A DNA stretch of 8,159 bases from UBA6220 sp937870835 (GCA_035421265.1 DAOLWP010000026.1:1-8159); one strand, 5' to 3'; numbered from the stretch's first letter, positions 1 through 7,122 are shown. Numbers and translations are program-made. The notes: generated by a model not told the origin, from the sequence alone.

Positions 1-135
1 ATCAGATTGAATCCTCGCATTTTTAGCCGCATTTTGAGAACCACTCATTGATATAATCACCAAACCAGCTAAGATACCGATGATGGCAATGACGACTAAC
101 AACTCAATTAAAGTAAAACCTTGTTTTGATTTCAT
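1..135 (-). CDS. Type IV pilin / pseudopilin, N-terminal part (runs off the left edge)
   Basis: The first 45 codons of a type IV pilin-like protein are visible, starting with ATG at 135-133. The leader peptide is MKSKQG. Prepilin peptidase should cut after Gly6, leaving Phe as the first mature residue and Glu11 at the conserved mature position +5 (FTLIELL). A hydrophobic helix of about 20 residues follows; in the family it anchors the subunit in the membrane and later packs the fibre core. After the helix comes SMSGSQNAAKNARIQSD, which resembles the helix continuation of many pilins. The gene lies downstream of pilC on the same strand and has its own tandem promoters, as expected for a subunit needed in excess. 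No Shine-Dalgarno sequence precedes the ATG. Whether it is the major pilin or a minor pseudopilin cannot be told, because the C-terminal domain lies outside the window. Confidence 0.93.
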   Translation of the reverse strand, partial: MKSKQGFTLIELLVVIAIIGILAGLVIISMSGSQNAAKNARIQSD

Positions 136-190
136 AATTTTTTATTTTTATTATTAATATTTATTATTTTTTTATTTATTATTTTTATAT

Positions 191-219
191 ATTATAAGAT
201 GTCTTTTTATTTATTGCAA
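191..219 (-). promoter_or_regulatory. Pilin promoter P2 (proximal)
   Basis: On the minus strand TTGCAA (219-214) and a consensus TATAAT (196-191) are separated by exactly 17 bases. The predicted start is near 184, giving a leader of about 49 bases made almost only of A and T before the pilin ATG. The -35/-10 pair is the same as that found upstream of pilN. Inferred from sequence only. Confidence 0.62.
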
Positions 220-221
220 GT

Positions 222-250
222 ATTCTATCAATAAAAATTTTTCTCGTCAA
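222..250 (-). promoter_or_regulatory. Pilin promoter P1 (distal)
   Basis: On the minus strand TTGACG (250-245) and TAGAAT (227-222) are separated by 17 bases, with a TGA just before the -10 box, which fits an extended -10 (TGn). It lies just upstream of P2, entirely within the 122-base gap between the pilC stop and the pilin start. The predicted start is near 215. Two separate good promoters ahead of the pilin suggest strong expression independent of the upstream operon. Confidence 0.6.
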
Positions 251-257
251 GTTTTTA

Positions 258-1481
258 TTAAGTAGTGGGTAAAGTAGTACTAATTTGATAAACTGGCAAC
301 AAAACCGACGCCACCAAAAATCCCACCATAATTGCCAAAAAAATAATCATTACTGGCTGAATAATACTACTTAAAGATTCAACAAAAGTTTCTGTTTCTC
401 TTTTATAAAATCTAACTACATTTAATAAAGATGTCTCCAGCTGGCCCGTTTTTTCGCCGACACTAGCCATTTGCACAAATAAGGGAGTAAATTCTTTTTC
501 ATAGTTTGAAAAAGCAAGATAAATTCCTTCTCCTTTAACTACTTTTTTCCTAACATCTAAAATAAGGCGGCGATAGACATTATTACCAATTAAATCAGCT
601 ACTATTTCTAAAGCGTCCGCAATAGGAATTCCCGCGGATATTAAAGTAGATAAATTTTCAGCAAAACGCATTATATAGGTATTTCTCAAAAAATTGCCAA
701 AAATAGGAATTTTTAAAATAAAAGAATCTATTACATCTTTTCCTTCTTTGGTACGGGGGTAATATATTAAAAATGCTACTAACCCAGCTACAACTGCCAT
801 AATAATATACCACTGATTTCTTAAAAAATTTGAAATAGCGATAATGACTTGGGTTGTCCATGGCAAGCTTTGTCCAGTAGAACTAATAACATCAATTAAT
901 CCTGGAATAACATATATCATGATCACAATAAAGATTGCAATAAAGACTACAAAAATTACAATAGGATAAGTTAAGGCGCCCATTGTTTTAGAACGAATAT
1001 AATATTCACTCTCTAAGTGGTCAGCCACTCGTTCCAAAACTTTTGGCAAATCACCGGAAACCTCAGCTGATTTAACCATATTAACATAAAAAGTAGAAAA
1101 AATTTCTGGATATTTAGCAAATGCCCTTGAAAGTAAAGTTCCTCCTCTAACATCCGCAGCTACTTTGGCCAATCTCGTTTTCATCTTTTGATTATTAGTT
1201 TGACTCGCCAAAGCGTCTAAGGCTTCGGCAGGAGGAACATTAGCGTCTATCATAATTGCTAATTGCCTTGAAAACATTACAATGTCTTTTTGAGAAATCC
1301 TATTAAAAAAAGAAAAATTAATCTCTCCTTGGAAAGTCCCTTTGGCTGATTTTTCTTCTAAATAAGTTGGGTAAAGATTCTTGGCACTTAAAGCATCTAA
1401 AACCTCGTCCCGATTAGCGGCTTCAATTGTCCCCTTGATTTGTCGACCCTCAAAATCTCTAGCTTGATAAGTATATTTCAT
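258..1481 (-). CDS. pilC: Type IV pilus inner-membrane platform protein PilC (GspF family)
   Basis: At 407 residues this is a full-length GspF/PilC protein, the polytopic membrane platform on which PilB and PilT act to insert or remove pilin subunits. It has the expected duplication of the T2SSF domain, roughly residues 66-190 and 269-393. The first copy shows FSRQLAIMIDANVPPAEALD (70-89) and SAEVSGDLPKVLERVA (138-153); the second shows the matching FAENLSTLISAGIPIADALE (273-292) and SVGEKTGQLETSL (340-352). Three hydrophobic segments at about 171-195, 222-241 and 374-396 fit the usual three-helix topology. The N-terminal region (1-60) has the short MKYTYQARDFEGRQIKG start typical of the family. 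The gene begins 7 bases after the pilT stop, so it is almost certainly co-transcribed with pilB and pilT. No Shine-Dalgarno sequence is visible. The stop is TAA and no clear terminator follows before the pilin promoters. Confidence 0.95.
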   Translation of the reverse strand: MKYTYQARDFEGRQIKGTIEAANRDEVLDALSAKNLYPTYLEEKSAKGTFQGEINFSFFNRISQKDIVMFSRQLAIMIDANVPPAEALDALASQTNNQKMKTRLAKVAADVRGGTLLSRAFAKYPEIFSTFYVNMVKSAEVSGDLPKVLERVADHLESEYYIRSKTMGALTYPIVIFVVFIAIFIVIMIYVIPGLIDVISSTGQSLPWTTQVIIAISNFLRNQWYIIMAVVAGLVAFLIYYPRTKEGKDVIDSFILKIPIFGNFLRNTYIMRFAENLSTLISAGIPIADALEIVADLIGNNVYRRLILDVRKKVVKGEGIYLAFSNYEKEFTPLFVQMASVGEKTGQLETSLLNVVRFYKRETETFVESLSSIIQPVMIIFLAIMVGFLVASVLLPVYQISTTLPTT

Positions 1482-1488
1482 AAATATG

Positions 1489-2556
1489 TTATTGCGAAAT
1501 TAATTTTTTTAATTCTTTAATATTAGAAGAATAATTAAGCGCATTCTCAACACTTACTAATTGCTTCCTTACTAATTCGGCCAAAGACCGATTTAATGAT
1601 ATCATTCCCATATCTGAAGAAGTATCAATAACTAATGATAATTCATGAATTTTGTTTTCTCTAATTAAATTAGCAACTGCTGGCGTATTAAACATTATTT
1701 CACAAGCTGGCACTACCCCACCATCTATGGCTGGAATTAATCGTTGTGATACAATGCCTAACAGTGAACTGCTTAACTGGGCCCGAATTTGATTTTGCTG
1801 TTCTCCTCCAAAAGCATCTACAATACGATTAATTGTTTGGGCTGCGGAATTAGTATGTAAAGTAGCAAAAACCAAGTGTCCTGTTTCAGCAGCAGTAATC
1901 GCGGTGGCAATTGTTTCTGGATCTCTCATTTCGCCCACCATAATTACATCTGGGTCCTCCCGAAAAGTTGATTTGAGCGCCCGGGCAAAAGAAAGCGTAT
2001 CTGAATTCATTTCGCGTTGACTAATAACTGATTTATCATCCTTAAAAACATATTCTATTGGATCTTCAATGGTAATAATATTACAAGCCCTCGTCTTATT
2101 AATCTCATCAATGATAGCTGCTAAGGTTGTGCTTTTTCCATGACTCGCTGGACCAGTAATCAGGACAAAACCCTGCAAAGCTTTGGTAAACCTATAAATC
2201 TGCATTGGTAGGCCTAATGAGTCTATCCCCCTAACGCTACTCGGCACAGCCCGCAAAGCGGCTGCCAATGTTCCTAACTGATAATATATATTTACCCTAA
2301 AACGTCCAATTCCTTCTAAATTATAAGAAAAATCTACTTCTTTTTCAATTAATAATTTTTCTTTTTGAGCTTCGTTAGTTAAAGTAAAACAAATTCCAGC
2401 AGCGTCTTCGGCTAATAAAGTTTTGTCTTTTGGCAAAGACATCAAATTTCTATTAATCCTGAAAATCGGCGGATGACCGGCTATAATATGCACATCCGAA
2501 GCTTTCTTCTCTATGGCTAAATATAAAAGTTGCTGAAGGTAATTAAAGTATTCCAT
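1489..2556 (-). CDS. pilT: Type IV pilus retraction ATPase PilT
   Basis: This 355-residue protein has the length and motif order of PilT, the hexameric cytoplasmic ATPase that depolymerises the pilus and powers twitching or DNA uptake. An N-terminal PAS-like domain (about 1-105, with SDVHI at 20-24) precedes the RecA-like ATPase domain. Walker A is GPASHGKST at 135-143, the Asp box ITIEDPIEYV at 161-170, Walker B DVIMVGEMRD at 203-212, and the His box HLVFATLHTNSA at 227-238. SQRLIPA (270-276) and ANLIRENKIHEL (295-306) match the conserved PilT C-terminal region. Unlike PilB it has no zinc-binding Cys pairs and no long N-terminal extension, which supports PilT over PilB. Walker A keeps GxxxxGKS but differs from the common GPTGSGKS. 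The start codon lies 4 bases after the pilB stop, indicating translational coupling or at least one transcript. Confidence 0.94.
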   Translation of the reverse strand: MEYFNYLQQLLYLAIEKKASDVHIIAGHPPIFRINRNLMSLPKDKTLLAEDAAGICFTLTNEAQKEKLLIEKEVDFSYNLEGIGRFRVNIYYQLGTLAAALRAVPSSVRGIDSLGLPMQIYRFTKALQGFVLITGPASHGKSTTLAAIIDEINKTRACNIITIEDPIEYVFKDDKSVISQREMNSDTLSFARALKSTFREDPDVIMVGEMRDPETIATAITAAETGHLVFATLHTNSAAQTINRIVDAFGGEQQNQIRAQLSSSLLGIVSQRLIPAIDGGVVPACEIMFNTPAVANLIRENKIHELSLVIDTSSDMGMISLNRSLAELVRKQLVSVENALNYSSNIKELKKLISQ

Positions 2557-2560
2557 TATA

Positions 2561-4297
2561 TTAATCTGTCACACTTAATGCTTCTTCTAAACTTGTTTCA
2601 CCAGCTAAAACTTTTAAAATCCCATCTTGTTTCATTGTAAGCATGCCTTGTCTTTTAGCTTCTTCGGCAATTTTCAATTCGGTTGGCTCTTTAATAATAA
2701 CTTGTTCTAATTCTGGTGTCATTTTTAATATCTCAAAAAGTCCAATACGTCCTTTTTCGCCCTTCATATTACATTTAGGACATCCCACTGGCTTATAAAT
2801 ATATAAATCATTGATATCAATTTCTTTTTTAACTGTCTCGGGCATATCGGCCAATTCCTTTAAAATCATTTTTTCTACTTCTTTGGCCGGTTTTATTTTT
2901 TCTTTACAATAGGGGCATAAACGCAAAACTAAACGTTGAGCAAGGGTAATGTTTAAAGTAGCCGGTAAAAGAAAAGGCTTGACCTGCATATCAATCAAAC
3001 GAGGGATTACTCCAATGGCATTATTGGTATGTAGAGTTGAAAGAACAATATGACCAGTCAATGCAGATTGAACTGCCAAAGCAGCTGACTCTTCATCTCT
3101 CATTTCGCCTACCATAATTATATCTGGGTCTTGTCTTACAATTGACCTTAATCCTGAAGCAAAATCATAACCAATTTCAGGACGAACTTGAGATTGATTT
3201 ACTCCCGGAATAAAATACTCAATCGGGTCTTCTAAGGTCACTACATTATATTCGGGATTATTTAATTCACGCAAAATTGAATAAAGTGTCGTTGTTTTCC
3301 CAGAGCCAGTTGGTCCAGTAGCTAAAATCATTCCAAAGGGTTTACTAATTGCCTCTTTTAATATTTCAATATTTGAAGGACTCATTCCAATTTCTTCATA
3401 ATTCTTTAATCCTTCTGTAGCGTCCAAAACCCTAATCACAACCTTTTCACCTAATTTAGTAGGAAAACTGGAAACCCTAAAATCAACATCTCTATTGTCA
3501 ATTCTTGTTGAAAAACGTCCATCTTGCGGTATTCTTGTCTCATCAATTCTCATATTGCTTAAAATTTTAATCCTTGCCACAATAGAAGGATGAATATGAA
3601 TAGGCAAAAAAAGCGATGAATATAAAATGCCATCCATTCGAAAACGAACTCGTAATTGCTTTTCTTCTGGCTCGATGTGAATATCTGAGGCTCGGCCGTC
3701 CACAGCGTGCCTTAAAATAACCCCTACCATTTTAATAATTGGCGCTTCGTCTAATATTATTTCAGTTTTTTTATTTGGCTTTGCGAACATTCCTTCATCT
3801 ACCTTTTCCGAACCAATTTCTGCTTCTAATTCAGTAAGGGCTCTACCCACTTCTTCTTCGGTGCTACGATATTGTTTAATTAAGGTTTCAAATTGATGAG
3901 GGCTAATTAAATAAAATTCTACTTGATAATTTTGCTTACGGGCTAAAAAAGTCATAGCCTCTTTAGCTTTAATATCATCTGGGTTAACTAAACCTATTTT
4001 TAAGACACCCTCTTTAAGGTCTAAAGGAATAATTTTATAAAATTGAGCTGATTCTTTGGGCACCAAAGAAAGAACCTCAATAGGAATTATTTGGTCTGAA
4101 CTTTCTTCATATTCATAAAGAGGCAAATCATAAATTTCTGACTTTAATTTATTTAATTCATCTTCGCTTAAAATTTTTTTAATTAATAAAAAATCTTCCT
4201 CGCTTATACCGGAAGTGTCCTGTTGAAGCTCTTTCTGAAGTTCAATGGCTTGCTCTTCAGAAATTATTTTTTTCTCAACTAATTTTTCTATTAACAT
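2561..4297 (-). CDS. pilB: Type IV pilus extension ATPase PilB (GspE family)
   Basis: A complete 578-residue GspE/PilB ATPase, the cytoplasmic hexamer that drives pilin polymerisation. Residues 1-50 hold two weak MshEN-like helical repeats, and about 55-145 fit the T2SSE N-terminal domain. The ATPase core begins near 180 with ASDIHIEP (203-210). Walker A is GPTGSGKTT at 328-336, the Asp box VTLEDPIEY at 353-361, Walker B IIMVGEMRD at 393-401, and the His box HIVLSTLHTN at 416-425. A tetra-cysteine zinc site (C461, C464, C506, C509) is present; this is diagnostic of GspE/PilB proteins and absent from PilT. The gene is followed after 4 bases by pilT and is preceded by a 68-base A/T-rich spacer. 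No Shine-Dalgarno is seen. The start MLIEKLVEKK gives a normal N-terminus and is the only reasonable ATG. The whole length is intact. Confidence 0.95.
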   Translation of the reverse strand: MLIEKLVEKKIISEEQAIELQKELQQDTSGISEEDFLLIKKILSEDELNKLKSEIYDLPLYEYEESSDQIIPIEVLSLVPKESAQFYKIIPLDLKEGVLKIGLVNPDDIKAKEAMTFLARKQNYQVEFYLISPHQFETLIKQYRSTEEEVGRALTELEAEIGSEKVDEGMFAKPNKKTEIILDEAPIIKMVGVILRHAVDGRASDIHIEPEEKQLRVRFRMDGILYSSLFLPIHIHPSIVARIKILSNMRIDETRIPQDGRFSTRIDNRDVDFRVSSFPTKLGEKVVIRVLDATEGLKNYEEIGMSPSNIEILKEAISKPFGMILATGPTGSGKTTTLYSILRELNNPEYNVVTLEDPIEYFIPGVNQSQVRPEIGYDFASGLRSIVRQDPDIIMVGEMRDEESAALAVQSALTGHIVLSTLHTNNAIGVIPRLIDMQVKPFLLPATLNITLAQRLVLRLCPYCKEKIKPAKEVEKMILKELADMPETVKKEIDINDLYIYKPVGCPKCNMKGEKGRIGLFEILKMTPELEQVIIKEPTELKIAEEAKRQGMLTMKQDGILKVLAGETSLEEALSVTD

Positions 4298-4332
4298 ATT
4301 AAAATTAAATAAGAAATTGGAAAAGTCAAAAC

Positions 4333-4361
4333 ATTATATACCTTTATTTTGTCTTTATCTT
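4333..4361 (-). promoter_or_regulatory. Possible weak promoter before pilB
   Basis: In the 68-base gap upstream of pilB the minus strand has a perfect TATAAT (4338-4333). At a 17-base spacing the -35 position reads AAGATA (4361-4356), which matches only three of six consensus bases, and there is no extended -10. In such A/T-rich DNA a chance TATAAT is quite possible. It could give pilB-pilT-pilC extra expression, but read-through from pilM/pilN is as likely. Confidence 0.28.
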
Positions 4362-4365
4362 GTGT

Positions 4366-4764
4366 TTATTTTGTATTTTCGCCTGTATTTGTGTCTAAGC
4401 TTGCCTTAATACTGGAAGTATTTATATTTATAATAGAAGAGGATCGCATACCAGCGGGTGGTAAAAATGGATTTATTCTTCCCGGAACTACCTCTGTCCC
4501 CGTGGCCTCTCTAAAGGCAGGGTAATCTGGCATTGCCTCCAATAATTGCAACTCTTGATTAGATGTTAAAAAATAAAAATCAATATTGATTGGCTTTAGT
4601 TCTTCCACGGTAGGTACATTTAAATTAATCGCCAAGGAAGCAGGACTCTTTTTGCGATACAAAAATACTGCCACCGCAATTATAACTATCAACAAAATTA
4701 TTAATAAAATTGGTTTGGTGGGCTGGGTTTCTTTAACCTCTTCTAAATTATTTAAATTGTCCAT
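4366..4764 (-). CDS. Small single-pass membrane protein at the PilP position (PilP-like candidate)
   Basis: A 132-residue protein I cannot assign to a named family with confidence. It has a short acidic cytoplasmic N-terminus (1-17), one strongly hydrophobic segment at about 19-36 followed by YRKK (positive-inside would put this side in the cytoplasm, although the upstream tail is acidic), then an extracytoplasmic part. Residues 95-103 read GRINPFLPP, which resembles the short R-x-P-F-x-P element of PilP proteins, and the tail 107-132 is polar and rich in Ser, Thr and Asn. No lipobox Cys and no PilP beta-domain are present. The gene sits directly after pilM-pilN-pilO, where pilP stands in the classical pilMNOP order, 22 bases after the pilO stop and before pilB. 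A role as a reduced partner of PilN/PilO is inferred from position and motif; it could instead be an unrelated pilus accessory protein. It has no Shine-Dalgarno. Confidence 0.72.
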   Translation of the reverse strand: MDNLNNLEEVKETQPTKPILLIILLIVIIAVAVFLYRKKSPASLAINLNVPTVEELKPINIDFYFLTSNQELQLLEAMPDYPAFREATGTEVVPGRINPFLPPAGMRSSSIININTSSIKASLDTNTGENTK

Positions 4765-4786
4765 AATATTTAATAAATTTATTTAA

Positions 4787-5428
4787 TTAATATGAATAAA
4801 TATCAGCGGATATTAAAAATTTAGTAATAGCTGAACCTCCTTCAAAGCTGATTGTCTTAACTGAAATTAAATAAGCTTGTGTTTCCATAATAGTTAATAA
4901 TTGTTTCAATTGTTCATATGTACCAGCCACTTCAAGGTTAACGGTAGTAGTTTTAATTGAGCTTACGGAAGCAGAAGCAGAATTTTCGGTCGTTTGACTC
5001 GTGGAAGTGGCAAGAGGAGTTTTATGAATAGTATTATCTTTATTAGCTGAATTTGTTTTATCAGCGCTATTAATTGCCACTGGAGAAGATGTTGAAAAAT
5101 CCAAAGAGACTAATCTCATTCCACTTCTTGTAACGAGATCCTTAAAAAAAACTTCCATCTTAAAAAGATAAAACGGATCTGAAGAAAAATTGGGTTCTAT
5201 CTTCTTTTTTATTGAATTCCAATTGGCAGTTTCCAAATTTTTAACCACCTCGGCAATGGCTTTGTTGCGGCTTTCGCTTTGAGTTAATTGGTCATATAGA
5301 ATTTGAATATTTTGTTCTCCTTGTTTTATTTTTTGATATTGAGGCATATCTAAAAAATAAATCACTGCTCCAGATGCTATTAATAAAATTAAAGAAACTA
5401 TTAATGAAGAAGAAGTTTTTTGTTCCAT
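4787..5428 (-). CDS. pilO: Type IV pilus alignment-complex protein PilO-like
   Basis: A 213-residue bitopic membrane protein with PilO architecture: a short cytoplasmic tail (1-8), a membrane helix at about 9-26, a predicted coiled coil at about 30-66, then an extracytoplasmic domain. The C-terminal part (161-210) carries VNLEVAGTYEQLKQLLTIME, which fits the beta-alpha unit of the PilO ferredoxin-like fold (a strand ending in G-T/S-Y, then a helix). Between the two halves of that domain lies an insert, residues 112-162, in which 23 of 51 residues are Ser or Thr; this is unusual for PilO and probably disordered. In the family PilO pairs with PilN and links cytoplasmic PilM to the rest of the machine. 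The gene starts 7 bases after the pilN stop. Sequence identity in PilO families is low, so the name rests on topology, the motif and gene order together. Confidence 0.83.
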   Translation of the reverse strand: MEQKTSSSLIVSLILLIASGAVIYFLDMPQYQKIKQGEQNIQILYDQLTQSESRNKAIAEVVKNLETANWNSIKKKIEPNFSSDPFYLFKMEVFFKDLVTRSGMRLVSLDFSTSSPVAINSADKTNSANKDNTIHKTPLATSTSQTTENSASASVSSIKTTTVNLEVAGTYEQLKQLLTIMETQAYLISVKTISFEGGSAITKFLISADIYSY

Positions 5429-5435
5429 TGTTTTT

Positions 5436-5966
5436 TTATTTTAATATTTCTGGTCTTATTACTAAAAGAAGCGAAAAGGTAATGCCGCCTGTTTCACCCT
5501 TAGCGATATTAAATAACTCATAACGTTCTAAGCTCGGTTGTCTTTTTAAGATAGCAATCTGCTGAATAAGGGGCTGAAAATCATCAACTACACCGGTTAG
5601 GTTTACGGTTCGATTAGCCGTGTCAATGTTTAAACTAGTAAAATAAACTTGCGGATGAACCCATCCCTCAAACATTAAAAAAAATTTAGAAGTCTTGGGT
5701 CGACCACCTAAAAGCATTTTATAATCATTAATTTCTTTTTCAATTTGACGTAAATCATTTTCTGAATAGCCAGTACTAATATCTTTTTGCTGAGCAATAG
5801 CTACATTTAATTTATTTATCTCAGTAGCCTGTTTTTTAGTCACGCCAAAATAAAAATATAAGTAAAGACCCACTACTACAACTAAAATTAAAATAGCTAA
5901 CCACTTAATTATTTTGACAACCCCAGAAAAATCTTTTTGATTGTTTGAATTTATTTCAATGGCCAT
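5436..5966 (-). CDS. pilN: Type IV pilus alignment-complex protein PilN-like
   Basis: A 176-residue bitopic membrane protein with the layout of PilN: cytoplasmic tail (1-18), membrane helix at about 20-41, a helical or coiled-coil stretch at about 42-86, then an alpha/beta domain. VYFTSLNIDTANRTVNLTG (107-125) followed by a helix (129-144) matches the typical PilN pattern of two strands and a helix leading to the last strand. PilN normally docks onto PilM through a short N-terminal INLLP-like peptide. Here the tail reads MAIEINSNNQKDF, so only I-x-I-N is left of that motif and the Leu-Leu-Pro part is missing. It lies between pilM and pilO, has its own strong promoter, and is separated from pilM by 72 bases and from pilO by 7. 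Function in pilus alignment is inferred from family and context. Confidence 0.86.
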   Translation of the reverse strand: MAIEINSNNQKDFSGVVKIIKWLAILILVVVVGLYLYFYFGVTKKQATEINKLNVAIAQQKDISTGYSENDLRQIEKEINDYKMLLGGRPKTSKFFLMFEGWVHPQVYFTSLNIDTANRTVNLTGVVDDFQPLIQQIAILKRQPSLERYELFNIAKGETGGITFSLLLVIRPEILK

Positions 5967-6001
5967 TTATTTTTTTATTATAATTTTTTAATTACAAATT
6001 T

Positions 6002-6030
6002 ATTATATAACACTCTTATTTAACTTGCAA
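6002..6030 (-). promoter_or_regulatory. Internal promoter before pilN
   Basis: In the 72-base pilM-pilN gap the minus strand has TTGCAA (6030-6025) and TATAAT (6007-6002) at exactly 17 bases. The -35 sits in the 8-bp palindrome CTTGCAAG (6024-6031). The predicted start near 5995 gives a leader of about 29 bases, A/T-rich and without a Shine-Dalgarno. The hexamer pair is identical to that of pilin P2. This would let pilN onward be expressed separately from pilM. Confidence 0.62.
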
Positions 6031-6038
6031 GCAAAAAC

Positions 6039-7115
6039 CTAAACTTCGTAATTTTTAAGAGCTTCTCCAAGCGCAATAGGAAAAGTTAAATTTAATTCCG
6101 CCACTTTTTTATTTAATAAGGGCGGGAAAACCACATTATTGAAAGGGGTGCCCAAAGAAACCTCTAATCCAAAAAAATCATCTTCATCAAATACGCTTCT
6201 AAAATATTCTGCAATACCCTTGGTTTGAGCTGTTCCGCCAACTAAAATAATTCTTTGAATTTTAGTGCGTTCTAAATTTTGATAATCAATAATAACTTTT
6301 TTAATTTTTTTAATAATAGCGCTAATTACAGGAGCTAAAATTTGCGCTACATCATCTCTTTCTATGTTAATAAGCCCATTCTCTTTTTTTATCTCTTCTG
6401 CTTCTTTTATTTCTATTCCTAAATCCTCAGCTAATCTTTGAGTTAAATCTTTGCCGGCTATATCAAAACTATAACTTGTTTTTACAAAATTATTATCCGT
6501 AATGGCAACAATTGTGCTTTGGTAACCAATATCTACTAAACAACTCGGCGGGTCGCTCGGTTTAATTAAACTTCTCCTTAGTCCCCATGCTTCAGATTCT
6601 AATGCCTTTAACTCTAAACCAACGTTACTCGCAATAATTTTATATTGATTAATAGTTGTTTTAGAAATGGCCATTAATAAAATTTTATTATTTTGTTTCG
6701 TTGGGTCTTTGCTCATACATTGCCAATCCAAAACTACCTCTGCGGCTGGCAAAGGAATGTGTTTTCGGGCCTCAAATCCAATAGCGTTTCCTAATTCTTT
6801 TTTACTCATGGGGGGCAATTCAAAACTTACAAAAAATGTAGAAAAATCGGGCAAAGAAAAATTTGCTTTTTTAGCTTTAATACCGGTCTCATTAAAAATA
6901 GTTTTGAGGGCTTGAGAGATGGTATCTATGGAGGGAGCAAGTGTATTTTGGTCAAAATTTCGAAAGGATTGATTTGTAGCAATATCTAAATTTAACTCGC
7001 CATAATTTTTTAATTCTGGATACCCTTTCTTTCCTATAAGCTCTACCACCCGGACTGATTTTGTCCCAATATCTATGCCTAATATATTTTGTTTTTGCTG
7101 ATTATTTAAAAACAT
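6039..7115 (-). CDS. pilM: Type IV pilus cytoplasmic actin-like protein PilM
   Basis: A 358-residue PilM, an FtsA/actin-like ATP-binding protein that sits under the inner membrane and binds the PilN tail. The actin-fold nucleotide motifs are in order: phosphate-1 GIDIGTKSV (13-21), phosphate-2 LVDIGYQST (193-201) and the adenosine motif ILVGGTAQTKGI (290-301). The inserted subdomain shows ELGNAIGFEARKHIPLP (107-123), the hallmark EA-x-x-x-IP stretch of PilM. Length is normal for the family. It is the first gene of the minus-strand cluster and is read from a promoter just outside its ATG, overlapping the divergent comF promoter; the predicted leader is only about 9 bases. The stop is TAG, while the other complete genes here use TAA. 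No sign of truncation. Confidence 0.94.
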   Translation of the reverse strand: MFLNNQQKQNILGIDIGTKSVRVVELIGKKGYPELKNYGELNLDIATNQSFRNFDQNTLAPSIDTISQALKTIFNETGIKAKKANFSLPDFSTFFVSFELPPMSKKELGNAIGFEARKHIPLPAAEVVLDWQCMSKDPTKQNNKILLMAISKTTINQYKIIASNVGLELKALESEAWGLRRSLIKPSDPPSCLVDIGYQSTIVAITDNNFVKTSYSFDIAGKDLTQRLAEDLGIEIKEAEEIKKENGLINIERDDVAQILAPVISAIIKKIKKVIIDYQNLERTKIQRIILVGGTAQTKGIAEYFRSVFDEDDFFGLEVSLGTPFNNVVFPPLLNKKVAELNLTFPIALGEALKNYEV

Positions 7116-7122
7116 ATTAATA

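Noticed and set aside
231..260. AAAAATTTTT-type symmetry after the pilC stop as a terminator
   Set aside because: Pure A/T with no stable stem or loop; it lies in the spacer of promoter P1.
658..861. Minus-strand 67-residue ORF inside pilC
   Set aside because: Out-of-frame shadow in the middle of an intact PilC.
4586..4786. Plus-strand 66-residue ORF opposite the PilP-like gene
   Set aside because: Antisense shadow of a gene that has sensible topology and operon context; its hydrophobic stretch merely mirrors the membrane helix codons.
5977..5982. A second TATAAT close to the pilN start
   Set aside because: No -35 match at any normal spacing, and the upstream TTGCAA-17-TATAAT is far better.
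6667..6915. Plus-strand 82-residue ORF inside pilM
   Set aside because: Antisense to a well-supported pilM with conserved motifs.
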